A stretch of 44,650 nt of DNA. Source: Myxococcus sp. (lineage in GTDB: Bacteria; Myxococcota; Myxococcia; Myxococcales; Myxococcaceae). The position numbers were made by a program, and so were the translations under genes. This document shows positions 25,079-33,256 of this stretch, one piece after another. The stretch lies in assembly GCA_014879945.1 (NCBI GenBank), contig JACSRE010000158.1:1-44650 (forward strand). Direction: 5' to 3'. The notes below the pieces were generated by a model. It did not search any database, had not been told where the DNA came from, and saw only the letters and a list, made by a program, of their open reading frames with translations. Position 1 is the stretch's first letter. Every line of letters begins with the position of its first letter.

Positions 25079-27232
25079 CTACTTCGGGGCCGGCGCCTTC
25101 TCGCTCACCGTCGAGAGGTCCACCGGCACCTTCTTGAACTCGCGGGGCTTGAGCGTCACCTCGAACGGGAAGGGCCTGTCGAGCGAGTCGGCCCGCACCT
25201 CGAGGTCGTGCCGGCCCTCCATCAGCTTGATGTTCATTCCCACCTGGCCGATCTTCTGACTGCCTCGCCAGATCGACGCGCCCTTGAGCGGCGGGTTGAT
25301 GGTCACCGCGATGGTGCCCTCGTCGAACGTCTTGTTGATCGTCTTGGTCTCGTTGGGCTGGCCGAACTCGAACTTCTCTTCGTAGCGGATGAAGCGCTCT
25401 TCGTTGATGAGCAGGATGGTGTCGTTGACGAAGGCGCCGCTGACGCGGTCGAAGGGCGTCTCGCCGAGATCGACGCGCTGCCGGTTGGGGGCGTCAGGCG
25501 GGGGAATGATCTGCACTCGCACCCGCGGCTTGGTGCTGACGCTCAACAGAATGGGCGTGCCCTCGTCGATGCGGCGCTCGAGGAGCAGGTGCTTGATCTG
25601 ATCCTTGAACAGCACCCCGAGCGCGATGAGGCCGCCGAGCGCGATGACGAAGACGAGCGCCTTGAGCCGGCTCGCCTGGCGCGCCTTCATCTCGCGCACG
25701 TCGACGAGCTTCGAGACCTCGCTCTTGTCGAAGAGCTTCGACTTGCGCGGCGGCGGCGGCGAGGCCTTCGCGCTGGGCATCTGGGGGCGCGACTTGCGGG
25801 GCGGCGCCTCGGGCATCGAGCTGGCGGTGTTCTTGCGGGGCTTCGGCCTTCGGCTCGGGGCCTCGTCGGGCACCTCGTCGAGCTCGTCCGAGGTCATGTC
25901 GTTGCGCACGGGGACGCGGGTCGACGAGCGCTTGAGGGGCGGTCGCGCGGCCTCCATCTCGGGCGCTGAGGGGCGGCGCGCGACCGAGGTGGCGTAGCTG
26001 CGCGACGGCATCACCGTGCCGGCCGGCAGCGAGAAGCCTCCGACGCTCGGCCGGTCATCGCCCTCTTCGGGCATGCCGTCGTCAGCGTCGAGGTTGGGGG
26101 CCAGCTCGTCTTCGTCGCGCGTCGAGCCGGGGCCCGGGCCGGGCGGCGCAGGCCTGGGGCTCGGCTGCGCCAACGGTGACGGACCGCCGGGGTTCGACTC
26201 GAGCTGGGTGTGCGAGGGCTTGTCCTCGTAGACGGGCTCGGCCGGCTGGGCGATCGGGTTCGAGACGCTGCTCTCGCTGGCGGGGGCGGGCGCCCCGAGG
26301 CGGGCCTCTTCGCGCAGGCGGTCAGCGAAGATCGTCTCCATCAGCTCGCTGACCTGCACGCTGGTGGCGACGGTGCCTTCCTGAACGAGGTACTGCTCCA
26401 GGGCCATCTGGAACTGGCGGGCGTCGCGGTAGCGATCTTCGGGGTCCTTCGCGAGCGCGCGCATCACCACGTCGTCGAGCGACGCGGGCACCTCGGCCAC
26501 CAGCGAGGGCTTCTCGATGGCGCACTCCAGCGCCGCCTGGAGCGTGCCGATCTCGCTGTCTCGCTTGAGCGGCCGCACGCCGGTGATCAGCTCGTACAGC
26601 ACCAGCCCCAGCGCGAAGATGTCGGTGCGCGCGTCGAGCGGCTTCCCGCCCGCCTGCTCCGGCGCCATGTAGGCGAACTTGCCCTTGATGGCGCCCGACT
26701 TGGTGTTCGACACCTGATCGGCGGCCTTGGCGATGCCGAAGTCCACCAGCTTCACCGAGCCGTCGAAGCTCACCAGGATGTTCTGCGGCGAGATGTCGCG
26801 GTGCACGATGCGCAGCGGGCGGCCCTGCTCATCCATGCGGGAGTGGGCGTAGTAGAGGCCCGCGGCCGAGTCGGCGACGATGCGAATGGCCAGCGGGCGG
26901 GCGACCCACTGCCCGGTGCTCCAGGCGCGGCGCATCACCCGGCCGAGGTCTTCGCCGTGGATGAACTCCATGGCGATGAAGTAGGTGCCGGCGTTCTCAC
27001 CGAGATCGTAGATCTGCGCGATGTTGGGGTGGTTGAAGCGCGAGGCGATGCGCGCCTCTTGCAGGAACATCTCGATGAACTCGGGGTCTTCGGCCAGGTG
27101 CGCGAGGATGCGCTTGACGACGATGTGGCGGTTGAAGCCCTCGATGCCCGTCTGGCGCGCGAGCCACACCTCGGCCATGCCGCCGGTGGCCAGCTTCTTC
27201 TCCAGCTGATATTTGCCGAACTTCTGAGTCAC
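25079..27232 (-). CDS. Membrane Ser/Thr protein kinase with PEGA-like exterior
   Basis: 717 residues from GTG 27232. The kinase domain spans about 7-280: glycine loop [15 protein letters not shown] with the ATP Lys, His144-Arg-Asp146 in [17 protein letters not shown] and YMAPEQ. The catalytic loop has Ser where most kinases have Lys (HRDIS rather than HRDLK), common in myxobacterial kinases. A long disordered Pro/Arg-rich linker (about 310-505) leads to one membrane segment (about 520-540). The periplasmic 180 residues have beta repeats ([30 protein letters not shown]) like PEGA domains. It is likely a sensor kinase for the cell envelope. The divergent neighbour starts 44 bases away. Confidence 0.92.
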   Translation of the reverse strand: MTQKFGKYQLEKKLATGGMAEVWLARQTGIEGFNRHIVVKRILAHLAEDPEFIEMFLQEARIASRFNHPNIAQIYDLGENAGTYFIAMEFIHGEDLGRVMRRAWSTGQWVARPLAIRIVADSAAGLYYAHSRMDEQGRPLRIVHRDISPQNILVSFDGSVKLVDFGIAKAADQVSNTKSGAIKGKFAYMAPEQAGGKPLDARTDIFALGLVLYELITGVRPLKRDSEIGTLQAALECAIEKPSLVAEVPASLDDVVMRALAKDPEDRYRDARQFQMALEQYLVQEGTVATSVQVSELMETIFADRLREEARLGAPAPASESSVSNPIAQPAEPVYEDKPSHTQLESNPGGPSPLAQPSPRPAPPGPGPGSTRDEDELAPNLDADDGMPEEGDDRPSVGGFSLPAGTVMPSRSYATSVARRPSAPEMEAARPPLKRSSTRVPVRNDMTSDELDEVPDEAPSRRPKPRKNTASSMPEAPPRKSRPQMPSAKASPPPPRKSKLFDKSEVSKLVDVREMKARQASRLKALVFVIALGGLIALGVLFKDQIKHLLLERRIDEGTPILLSVSTKPRVRVQIIPPPDAPNRQRVDLGETPFDRVSGAFVNDTILLINEERFIRYEEKFEFGQPNETKTINKTFDEGTIAVTINPPLKGASIWRGSQKIGQVGMNIKLMEGRHDLEVRADSLDRPFPFEVTLKPREFKKVPVDLSTVSEKAPAPK

Positions 27233-27276
27233 AGGCGGGCAGGAGCTTAACGGCAGAACGGTCGTTGCGAACCACA

Positions 27277-27846
27277 ATGTTCCTGAGCGCTTACCTAGCC
27301 ATCGTGTTGAGCCAGCCTCCGCCCGAGGGCTTCGTGCCCGAGAACAACGCCGATCGCATGGCGTTCGTCCTCAAGCCCTCGCCCACCGGCGCGAGCTTCG
27401 ACTGGTCCGACGTGGAAGATCGGGTGCGCGGCACGGTGAGCCCCCGCGAGCTCTCGGCGGGCGACCCCCTCTCGGTGTCGGTGGCGGTGGGGAGCTTCGC
27501 GACCGGCGATCTCGACGGGCCCGTCACCCTCGGCCTCGAGCAGGTGGGCGGGAGCTGGAAGGCGCTCGAGACGGTCGCCCCCTCGAAAGAGGTGCCCCGG
27601 GTCTGGAACGCGACCTTCACCCCGCCCGATCGCGGCGCGTACGTGCTGAAGGTGACGTTCCGCAGCTCCCACCAGAAGTCGCTCAAGGCGCCGCTCGAGG
27701 TGGGCATGGGCCGCGTCTCGCCAAACACGGCGTTGGGCATCGGAATCGGAGCCATTCTCCTCGGGGTGGTGTACGGGCTCTTCATTCTCTTCGGGAAGAA
27801 GAACGGAGCAACGAGTGAAGCCCAAGGGCCCCCGCCGCCTGCGTGA
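27277..27846 (+). CDS. Exported, C-terminally anchored membrane protein (189 aa)
   Basis: ATG 27277; a signal peptide (MFLSAYLAIVLS) is followed by an Ig-like beta-rich region (about 45-145: LSVSVAVGSF, GPVTLGLEQVGGSWKALETV, WNATFTPPDRGAYVLKVTF). A membrane segment (about 153-171, GIGIGAILLGVVYGLFILF) and a short cytoplasmic tail (GKKNGATSEAQGPPPPA) follow. The last 32 bases overlap the start of rsmB, so translation may be coupled. Not assigned to a family; the beta domain suggests binding of a ligand or partner outside the membrane. Confidence 0.75.
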   Translation: MFLSAYLAIVLSQPPPEGFVPENNADRMAFVLKPSPTGASFDWSDVEDRVRGTVSPRELSAGDPLSVSVAVGSFATGDLDGPVTLGLEQVGGSWKALETVAPSKEVPRVWNATFTPPDRGAYVLKVTFRSSHQKSLKAPLEVGMGRVSPNTALGIGIGAILLGVVYGLFILFGKKNGATSEAQGPPPPA

Positions 27847-29149
27847 AGACCTGATCGCCCAGGCCTGTCTCGAGGCCTATGGCGCCGTACGTCACGACGG
27901 CCGCCTGTCAGACCGCGCGCTCGACTCGACACTGCGCAGCCGCAAGCAGCTGTACTCCTCGGAGCGCCGCGCCGTCGCCGAGCGCGTCTACGGCTTGCTG
28001 CGCCGGCAGATGCTGGTCGACTTCCTCGCCGAGCACGGGTGGAAGGGCTTCGACGCCCTCTCGGTGACGCACAAGGATCTGGTGCGCCTGGCCATCTCGC
28101 GGCTGATCGAGGGCGAGTCGCCCGACGAGGTCGGCGACAGCATGGCCTTCCGCGGCGACGACGGGAAGAAGCTGCGCACCGTGCTCGAGGCCCGCGCGAA
28201 GCTCGAGCGGCTGCCGTCGCTGGAGCGGTTCTCGATCGAGGCCTCGGTGCCCGCCTTCGCGGCGTCGAAGCTGGTCGAAGAGGTCGGCGACGAGGCGCTC
28301 GAGGCGGCCGAGGCGATGAACCGCCGGGGCCCGCTGTGTGGCCGGGTCAACACCCTCAAGTGCACCCGCGACGAGCTCATCGCGGCGCTCGAGCGCGAAG
28401 ACGTCAAGGTGACGCCCACCCTGCTCTCTCCGCTCGGGGTGATCCTCGAGACGCGCACCAACGTGTACTCGCTCGAGGCCTTCAAGCGGGGCCTCTTCGA
28501 GGTGCAGGACGAAGGCAGCCAGCTGCTCGGCATGCTCGTCGACGCGCCGCCCAAGAAGGTGATCGACGCGTGCGCTGGCGCTGGCGGCAAGACGCTCCAG
28601 ATGGCGGCGCAGATGAAGAACCGCGGCGATCTCTACGCGATGGACGTCGACGCGCGCCGCCTCGAAGATCTGAAGGAGCGCACCCGCCGGGCCGACGTCC
28701 ACAACGTGCGGGTCAAGCCGATCACCGACGACGCCGACGCGCTCGCGTCGGTGAGCGAGCTGATCGCCAGCGCCGACCGGGTGTTGATCGACGCGCCCTG
28801 CAGCGGCTCGGGCACCTTCCGCCGCAAGCCCGACGCGCGCTACCGGCTGACCGAGGCGTCGCTGGCCGAGCACGTGGGCATTCAGAAGGCCCTGCTCGAG
28901 CGCTTCGCGCCGCTGGTGCGCCCCGACGGCCTGCTCATCTACGGCACCTGCAGCTTCTTCCGCGACGAGAACGAGGGCGTGATCGAGTGGTTCCTCGGCA
29001 AGCACCCCGAGTTCTCGGTGGTGCCGGCCGAGCGCTCGCTGGGCAAGGAGCTGGCGGCGAAGACCTGCCGTAACGGCTTCTTGCGGCTGTTCCCCCACCG
29101 GCACGGCACCGACGCCTTCTTCGGGGCGATCTTGAAGCGCGCGAAGTAG
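27815..29149 (+). CDS. rsmB: RsmB/NOP2-type rRNA cytosine-5 methyltransferase
   Basis: 444 residues from GTG 27815, with GGAG seven bases upstream. The N-terminal 140 residues are a NusB-like helical RNA-binding domain (SSERRAVAERVYGLLRR). The SAM domain has VIDACAGAGGKTLQMA, DAPCSGSGTFRR with Cys329 (motif IV) and YGTCSFFRDEN with the nucleophile Cys379 (motif VI). RsmB makes m5C967 of 16S rRNA in E. coli. NusB-like plus methyltransferase architecture favours RsmB over other NOP2 types, but target site is not proven. Confidence 0.9.
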   Translation: MKPKGPRRLREDLIAQACLEAYGAVRHDGRLSDRALDSTLRSRKQLYSSERRAVAERVYGLLRRQMLVDFLAEHGWKGFDALSVTHKDLVRLAISRLIEGESPDEVGDSMAFRGDDGKKLRTVLEARAKLERLPSLERFSIEASVPAFAASKLVEEVGDEALEAAEAMNRRGPLCGRVNTLKCTRDELIAALEREDVKVTPTLLSPLGVILETRTNVYSLEAFKRGLFEVQDEGSQLLGMLVDAPPKKVIDACAGAGGKTLQMAAQMKNRGDLYAMDVDARRLEDLKERTRRADVHNVRVKPITDDADALASVSELIASADRVLIDAPCSGSGTFRRKPDARYRLTEASLAEHVGIQKALLERFAPLVRPDGLLIYGTCSFFRDENEGVIEWFLGKHPEFSVVPAERSLGKELAAKTCRNGFLRLFPHRHGTDAFFGAILKRAK

Positions 29150-29164
29150 CCTCTTCGACGCGCC

Positions 29165-30847
29165 ATGCGCGACGAGACCGGGACCAGCATCGACGTCGCC
29201 ACGCCCGAGCGGGTGTCGGTGGAGCTCCCCGTGGCGGGCATCGGGTTTCGCGCGCTCGCCTACGCCATCGACGTGGGCACGCTGTTCGGCGCCACCATCG
29301 TCCTCTACTTCCTCTACTCGTTGGTCGGCCCCAGCGCGGTCGAGGTCTTCAACGGGCTCTCGAGCCTCGAGCGCGCCGGCGGGCTGCTGGGCCTCTTCCT
29401 CGCCATCTGGGGCTACTGGACCGGGCTCGAGGTGCTGTGGCGGGGGCAGACCCTCGGCAAGCGGTTGATGCGCATTCGGGTGGTGCGGTTCGACGGCTCG
29501 CCGGTGGGGCCGTTCGAGAGCGCGGTGCGAAACCTGCTGCGGCTGATCGACTTCCTGCCGGGCTGCTACCCCATCGGCGTGATGACGATGCTCGTCGATC
29601 GACGGCACCGGCGGCTGGGCGACATCGTGGCCGGCACCATCCTGGTGCGGGAGGAGGACTTCGACCTGACGCGCTACCAGAAGGCGCCGGCCCAGAGCGC
29701 GCGGTCGCTGCCCACCGCCGACCTCGAGGTGGTGTCGTCATTCTTGAGCCGTATGGCGTCGCTCGATCTCGACGCCAGGCTCCGGGTGGGTCGGCAGCTG
29801 TGCGTGCGGTATGGCGCCGCGCCCGAGGTGGCCGCCGGCTTCGACGAGGCGGCGCTGCAGGCGTTCCTCGGCGGCTTCGGCAGCGGCGCAGAGACCGGCG
29901 GCATCAACGCCTTCGTGACGGCGCGCCTGGCCGACTGGCGCCAGCTCGAGCACCTGCTCGACGGGCTGCGCAGTCGCTCGGTGACGCTGGCGGAGCTCTC
30001 GAGCGTCGATCGGCTCTACCGGCGCGCCGCGGCCGATCTCGCGCACGCGCAGACCTGGTTCGGCGGCACCGACGTGCACCGCTACCTCAACCAGCTCTGC
30101 GGCCAGGCCTACGGCGCCATCTACCAGCGCGCGGGCGCGGGCCTGGGCGGGCTGTGGGCGTTCTACCGGCAGGGGTTCCCGGCCGTGGCGCGCGAGACGC
30201 TCGGCTACACGAGGCTGGCGGGCGCGCTGCTGGTGCTGGGCTCGGTGCTGGGCGCGACGACGGTGTGGCTGTCTCCCGGAGGCGCCGACCTGATCCTCGA
30301 CCCGATGCTGCTCGACCACATTCGCCGCCGCGAGCTGTGGACCGACCAGCTCCTCGAGCAGCTGCACCCCGCCGAGGCCGCCATCGCCATCTTCACCAAC
30401 AACCTGCGGGTGTCGTTCCTCGCGTTCGCGGCGGGCATCACGGCGGCCACCGGCACGGTGCTGCTGATGGTGTTCAACGGCCTGCACATCGGCGCCATCC
30501 TCGCGGCGTGCGCGCAGCACGAGGTCGCGGGCTCGATGCTGTCGTTCATGTCGGCGCACGGGCCGGTGGAGCTGTCGATCATCGCGATGACGGGCGGCGC
30601 GGGGTTGATGATCGGCCACGCGCTCATCGAGCCGGGTGAGCGGGCCCGCGGCGTCGTCTTGCGGGAGCGCGCGACGAAGGCGGTGCAGCTGGTGCTGGGC
30701 TGCAGCCCGTTCCTGGTGGGCATCGGGGTGGTCGAGGGCTTCGTCAGCCCGGGCGCGTTCTTCCCCTGGCCGCTGAAGCTGCTGCTCGGCGTCGGCACCG
30801 GCTTCGCCTTCTGGCGCTACCTGCTGCGCGCCGGCCTGCCTCGCTGA
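29165..30847 (+). CDS. RDD-SpoIIM fusion membrane protein
   Basis: 560 residues. Residues about 20-165 are an RDD domain: FRALAYAIDVGTLFG, a WRGQTLGKRLMRIRVV turn and RRHRRLGDIVAGTILV. After a charged helical region (about 185-345) containing LYRRAAADLAHAQTW and RYLNQLCGQAYGAIY, typical of the SpoIIM/DUF95 N-part, four or more membrane helices fill residues about 350-560. SpoIIM-like proteins are best known from endospore formers and from MoxR-type operons; here it is a single fused chain and stands beside rsmB. Role unknown, probably in membrane remodelling or transport. Confidence 0.85.
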   Translation: MRDETGTSIDVATPERVSVELPVAGIGFRALAYAIDVGTLFGATIVLYFLYSLVGPSAVEVFNGLSSLERAGGLLGLFLAIWGYWTGLEVLWRGQTLGKRLMRIRVVRFDGSPVGPFESAVRNLLRLIDFLPGCYPIGVMTMLVDRRHRRLGDIVAGTILVREEDFDLTRYQKAPAQSARSLPTADLEVVSSFLSRMASLDLDARLRVGRQLCVRYGAAPEVAAGFDEAALQAFLGGFGSGAETGGINAFVTARLADWRQLEHLLDGLRSRSVTLAELSSVDRLYRRAAADLAHAQTWFGGTDVHRYLNQLCGQAYGAIYQRAGAGLGGLWAFYRQGFPAVARETLGYTRLAGALLVLGSVLGATTVWLSPGGADLILDPMLLDHIRRRELWTDQLLEQLHPAEAAIAIFTNNLRVSFLAFAAGITAATGTVLLMVFNGLHIGAILAACAQHEVAGSMLSFMSAHGPVELSIIAMTGGAGLMIGHALIEPGERARGVVLRERATKAVQLVLGCSPFLVGIGVVEGFVSPGAFFPWPLKLLLGVGTGFAFWRYLLRAGLPR

Positions 30848-30909
30848 GGCCGGCCTCACCCACAGCAGCCCCGGCACACCGCGTGACAGTGACCGGGCGG
30901 CGCTGGCCC

Positions 30910-31305
30910 ATGCGCACGCCCCTCACCATCGACGACGATCTGATGGCCCTCCTCCAGGACGAGGCGCATCGTCGCCGGGTGCCTTTCCGGGACGTCGTGA
31001 ATGACACCCTTCGACGCGCGCTCACCGAGCCCCCGCGCGCCAGGAGGCGCGTGCCATCGAAGACCTACCCGTCGAAGCTGCACACCGGGCTCGACCCGGC
31101 GGGGTTCAATCAGCTCGCAGACGAGCTCGAGGACGAGTCGATCGCCAAGCGGCTGGCAAACGGCCGGTGGTCATCTGCGACATCAAACCAGGGGCTGCGC
31201 TGGGTCATCCCCCCTGGAGTCGTGGGGCCTGACCACCAGGAGCGAGCTCACGCCGCCGGCCGGGTCTCGAGCTGCTTCACCAGCGCCAGCGCCTGCTCGA
31301 CGTGA
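30910..31305 (+). CDS. VapB-like ribbon-helix-helix antitoxin, read through at 3' end
   Basis: From ATG 30910; a GTG at 30883 is possible but lengthens it beyond the family. Residues 1-40 (MRTPLTIDDDLMALLQDEA...VVNDTLRRAL) form a ribbon-helix-helix DNA-binding fold, and FNQLADELEDESIAKRL (about 65-81) is the toxin-binding segment of VapB antitoxins. Normally the chain would end near residue 86. Here the frame stays open to residue 131, and the last 45 residues are antisense to the peroxiredoxin gene, so they are probably not a natural part. The expected vapC toxin gene is missing except for a short remnant. Confidence 0.7.
   Translation: MRTPLTIDDDLMALLQDEAHRRRVPFRDVVNDTLRRALTEPPRARRRVPSKTYPSKLHTGLDPAGFNQLADELEDESIAKRLANGRWSSATSNQGLRWVIPPGVVGPDHQERAHAAGRVSSCFTSASACST
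31167..31232 (+). pseudogene. Probable vapC (PIN toxin) remnant
   Basis: In the frame that overlaps the end of the antitoxin, GTG 31167 opens a 21-codon reading, MVICDIKPGAALGH and a few more residues, then TGA at 31230. PIN toxins begin with a similar hydrophobic strand and Asp (MIxPDVNxLL). Only the first six residues agree, so the call is tentative. If correct, the toxin was deleted and the antitoxin is now an orphan. Confidence 0.35.
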
Positions 31306-31715
31306 TCGCCGATGCGCAGCTGAGACTCGAAGCGATGCCGAATCACCCCGCCGCGATCGATCACGAAGGTGACGCGCCCCGCGAAGAGGCCGAGCGACTT
31401 CTTCACCTCGAACGCCTTCGCCGCGACGCCCCCGGGGTCCGAGAGCAGCACGAAGGGCAGCCGGTGGTGCGACTTGAAGCTGGCGTGGCTCGCCTCGTCG
31501 TCGGCCGACACGCCGATCACCTCGGCCCCCGCCTGGGTGAAGTCCTGGTAGGCGTCTCGAAACGAGCAGGCCTGCGCGGTGCAGCCCCGCGTCTCGTCCT
31601 TCGGGTAGAAGTAGAGGACGACGGTCTTCTTGCCGACGTACTCCGACAGCTTCACCGGGGCGCCGTTGGGGCCCAGCAACGAGACTTCGGGAGCGCGCTG
31701 ACCGACGGTTGCCAT
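31248..31715 (-). CDS. bcp: Peroxiredoxin of Bcp/PrxQ type
   Basis: 155 residues. The AhpC/TSA fold is clear: APEVSLLGPNG, VVLYFYPKDETRGC with peroxidatic Cys45, resolving Cys50 five residues later (GCTAQACSF), and VTFVIDRGGVIRHRF. The CxxxxC spacing marks the atypical two-Cys PrxQ type. It reduces peroxides with thioredoxin. ATG 31715 faces the divergent TerB-like gene 57 bases away. Confidence 0.95.
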   Translation of the reverse strand: MATVGQRAPEVSLLGPNGAPVKLSEYVGKKTVVLYFYPKDETRGCTAQACSFRDAYQDFTQAGAEVIGVSADDEASHASFKSHHRLPFVLLSDPGGVAAKAFEVKKSLGLFAGRVTFVIDRGGVIRHRFESQLRIGDHVEQALALVKQLETRPAA

Positions 31716-31758
31716 GCGGGGCCAACTAGCGAGCGGTCACCGGCGCCGCAACGCGATG

Positions 31759-31764
31759 TAGGCT
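31759..31764 (+). promoter_or_regulatory. Candidate -10 for leaderless TerB-like gene
   Basis: TAGGCT ends eight bases before the ATG at 31773, and no Shine-Dalgarno sequence is present, so the mRNA may start about two bases before the start codon. No clear -35. Confidence 0.3.
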
Positions 31765-31772
31765 CTCGCGCC

Positions 31773-32105
31773 ATGATCGCCCCTCCGTCCACCGACCCCG
31801 TCTTCAACGCCGAAGCGCTCAAGCTGCTGCTGCAGGTCGCCTGGGCCGACGATCAGCTCGACCCGAAGGAGCGGGCGTTCGTCGCCACCCTGGGCCCGGC
31901 GTGGAAGGTGCCCGAGGCGGTGATGACGGTGCTCCTCGATCACCTCGATCGCGGCAAGCCGCTGCCGCAGCCGAACCTGAAGCTGCTGCGCACGAGGCCC
32001 GACGACGTGCTCGCCGCGGCCGAGGCGCTGACGGCCGCCGACGGGGTGATCGACGGCGTCGAGCTGGACTTCATGGACCAGGTTCGCGAGCTGCTCGGCC
32101 GCTGA
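31773..32105 (+). CDS. TerB-like protein (110 aa)
   Basis: A small all-helical acidic protein: NAEALKLLLQVAWADDQLDPKERAFV (first helix pair) and VLAAAEALTAADGVIDGVELDFMDQVRELLG (second). The two D-x-x-(L/I)-x-x-x-E units (WADDQLDPKE and AADGVIDGVE) are characteristic of TerB-like domains and may bind metal. Function unknown; TerB homologues are tied to membrane stress. Its stop is embedded in a palindrome shared with the convergent J-domain gene. Confidence 0.8.
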   Translation: MIAPPSTDPVFNAEALKLLLQVAWADDQLDPKERAFVATLGPAWKVPEAVMTVLLDHLDRGKPLPQPNLKLLRTRPDDVLAAAEALTAADGVIDGVELDFMDQVRELLGR

Positions 32106-32112
32106 CGTCAGC
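32101..32112. repeat. Palindrome containing both convergent stop codons
   Basis: GCTGACGTCAGC is a perfect 12-bp palindrome. TGA at 32103-32105 ends the TerB-like gene, and its mirror at 32108-32110 ends the J-domain gene. Without a loop it cannot form a good hairpin; likely coincidence of GC-rich stops. Confidence 0.6.
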
Positions 32113-32593
32113 CGACCGAGTGCGCGAGCGAGACGCGCCGAATGGCGTGCGGTGACTGGGCCTTGCGCTCCAGCACGATCGTCTCCCACGCCTCGTTCAG
32201 CGAGCGCATCGTCGCCTCGTCGCCGCCGGCGTCGGGGTGGTGCCTGCGGGCCAGCGCGCGGTAGCGCTCACGAATGAGCTCGTCGGGGTCGCTCTCGACG
32301 CAGCCCAGCACCCGGTAGGGGTTCCTCGCGTCGAGGCTCTTGAGCCACGCCTCGAGCCGCTCCTTCACCCCGCCCAGGCCCGACGCGGGCGCGGCCGGCT
32401 GCGCCGAGCGGGTGCGCACCTTGGTGTCGGCGCGGAAGACCTCGGTGTACATGCTCGAGACCCAGCGCTGGCACTTCGGGCACTGGAAGTACCGAATGGT
32501 GCCGCCGCCGCCGCTCGACGAGCTCATGGTGACGCCGCAGTGCGTGCACTCGACGTCGACGTTCTCGAGGGTCACCGACTTCGCCGTTCGCAT
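32108..32593 (-). CDS. Zinc-finger and J-domain protein
   Basis: 161 residues from ATG 32593. Cys16-Thr-His-Cys19 and Cys38-Pro-Lys-Cys41 form a zinc ribbon. Residues about 90-140 are a J domain: NPYRVLGC, ERYRALARR, and His119-Pro120-Asp121 in RHHPDAGG, the motif that stimulates DnaK ATPase. The J domain is C-terminal, unlike DnaJ itself. It could recruit DnaK to a particular client through the zinc ribbon. A candidate promoter lies in the inverted-repeat region upstream. Confidence 0.88.
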   Translation of the reverse strand: MRTAKSVTLENVDVECTHCGVTMSSSSGGGGTIRYFQCPKCQRWVSSMYTEVFRADTKVRTRSAQPAAPASGLGGVKERLEAWLKSLDARNPYRVLGCVESDPDELIRERYRALARRHHPDAGGDEATMRSLNEAWETIVLERKAQSPHAIRRVSLAHSVG

Positions 32594-32630
32594 CAAAGGC
32601 GCACTCCCGTGTGCTACAGGTCTGTGACCG

Positions 32631-32658
32631 GTTGTACCCCCGGGAGATCGGCGGGCAA
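32631..32658 (-). promoter_or_regulatory. Candidate promoter of the J-domain gene
   Basis: TTGCCC (32658-32653), a 16-bp spacer and TACAAC (32636-32631) on the minus strand, about 40 bases before ATG 32593. The -35 side overlaps one arm of the inverted repeat at 32646-32675. Confidence 0.35.
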
Positions 32659-32675
32659 TTTTCTGGCCGCCGATC
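32646..32675. repeat. Inverted repeat between divergent genes
   Basis: GATCGGCGG (32646-32654) and CCGCCGATC (32667-32675) are perfect 9-bp arms around a 12-base, AT-rich centre (GCAATTTTCTGG). It lies in the 99-base gap between the J-domain and HEAT-repeat genes and could be an operator or a leader hairpin. Confidence 0.6.
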
Positions 32676-32692
32676 GGTTCCTTCCCGGCATC

Positions 32693-33256
32693 ATGAGACC
32701 CGCCATGCGCTTCGTCTGCCTGCTGCTCTTGTTGGCCCTGCCCGTGCTCGCCCAGCCCAGAAAGGCCTCGGCCTTCGGGAACACGAAGGACGATGACGAG
32801 CCCGCGTCGCCCCAGCCCAGCGCGCCCGCCGCCGAGTGCGCGGGGGCTGACGTCGCGCTGCTGCGGGGGCTTTTGTTCGCCACCGAGCCCAACCCCCTCG
32901 AGGTGCGCGTTCAGGCCATCGAAGACCTGGGGCTGCTGGGTGACGCCCGCGCCCTCAACCCCCTGGCGCAGCTGGTGTTCGACCCCAACGCCCGGGTGTG
33001 GAGCGCGGCCCTGCGCGCCATCGGCGCCATTCGGCACCCCAGGGCCGAAGAGATCCTCTCGAACATCATTCGGCACCCGCAGCTGGCCGAGGCCCAGAAG
33101 CTCAAGGCGCTCGAGTACCTGCCGTTCCAGAACACGCCCTCGGCGATTCGCTTCATCGCCTCGGTGCAGCGCACCACCACCCTGCCCTCGGGGGTCCAGA
33201 ACCTGGGCCGGCGCATCATGCTCGAGATTCCCCTCGCGCGCGGAGGCACGCAGTGA
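32693..33256 (+). CDS. Exported HEAT-repeat protein
   Basis: 187 residues from ATG 32693, or 183 from ATG 32705; both keep the signal peptide MRFVCLLLLLALPVLAQ. A charged, Pro-rich linker (about 22-50) precedes HEAT-like helical repeats: VRVQAIEDLGLLGDARALNPLAQLV, then VWSAALRAIGAIRHPRAEEILSNII. Such repeats bind other proteins. The stop overlaps the proC start as GTGA, so the two are translationally coupled although one product is exported and the other cytosolic. Confidence 0.8.
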   Translation: MRPAMRFVCLLLLLALPVLAQPRKASAFGNTKDDDEPASPQPSAPAAECAGADVALLRGLLFATEPNPLEVRVQAIEDLGLLGDARALNPLAQLVFDPNARVWSAALRAIGAIRHPRAEEILSNIIRHPQLAEAQKLKALEYLPFQNTPSAIRFIASVQRTTTLPSGVQNLGRRIMLEIPLARGGTQ

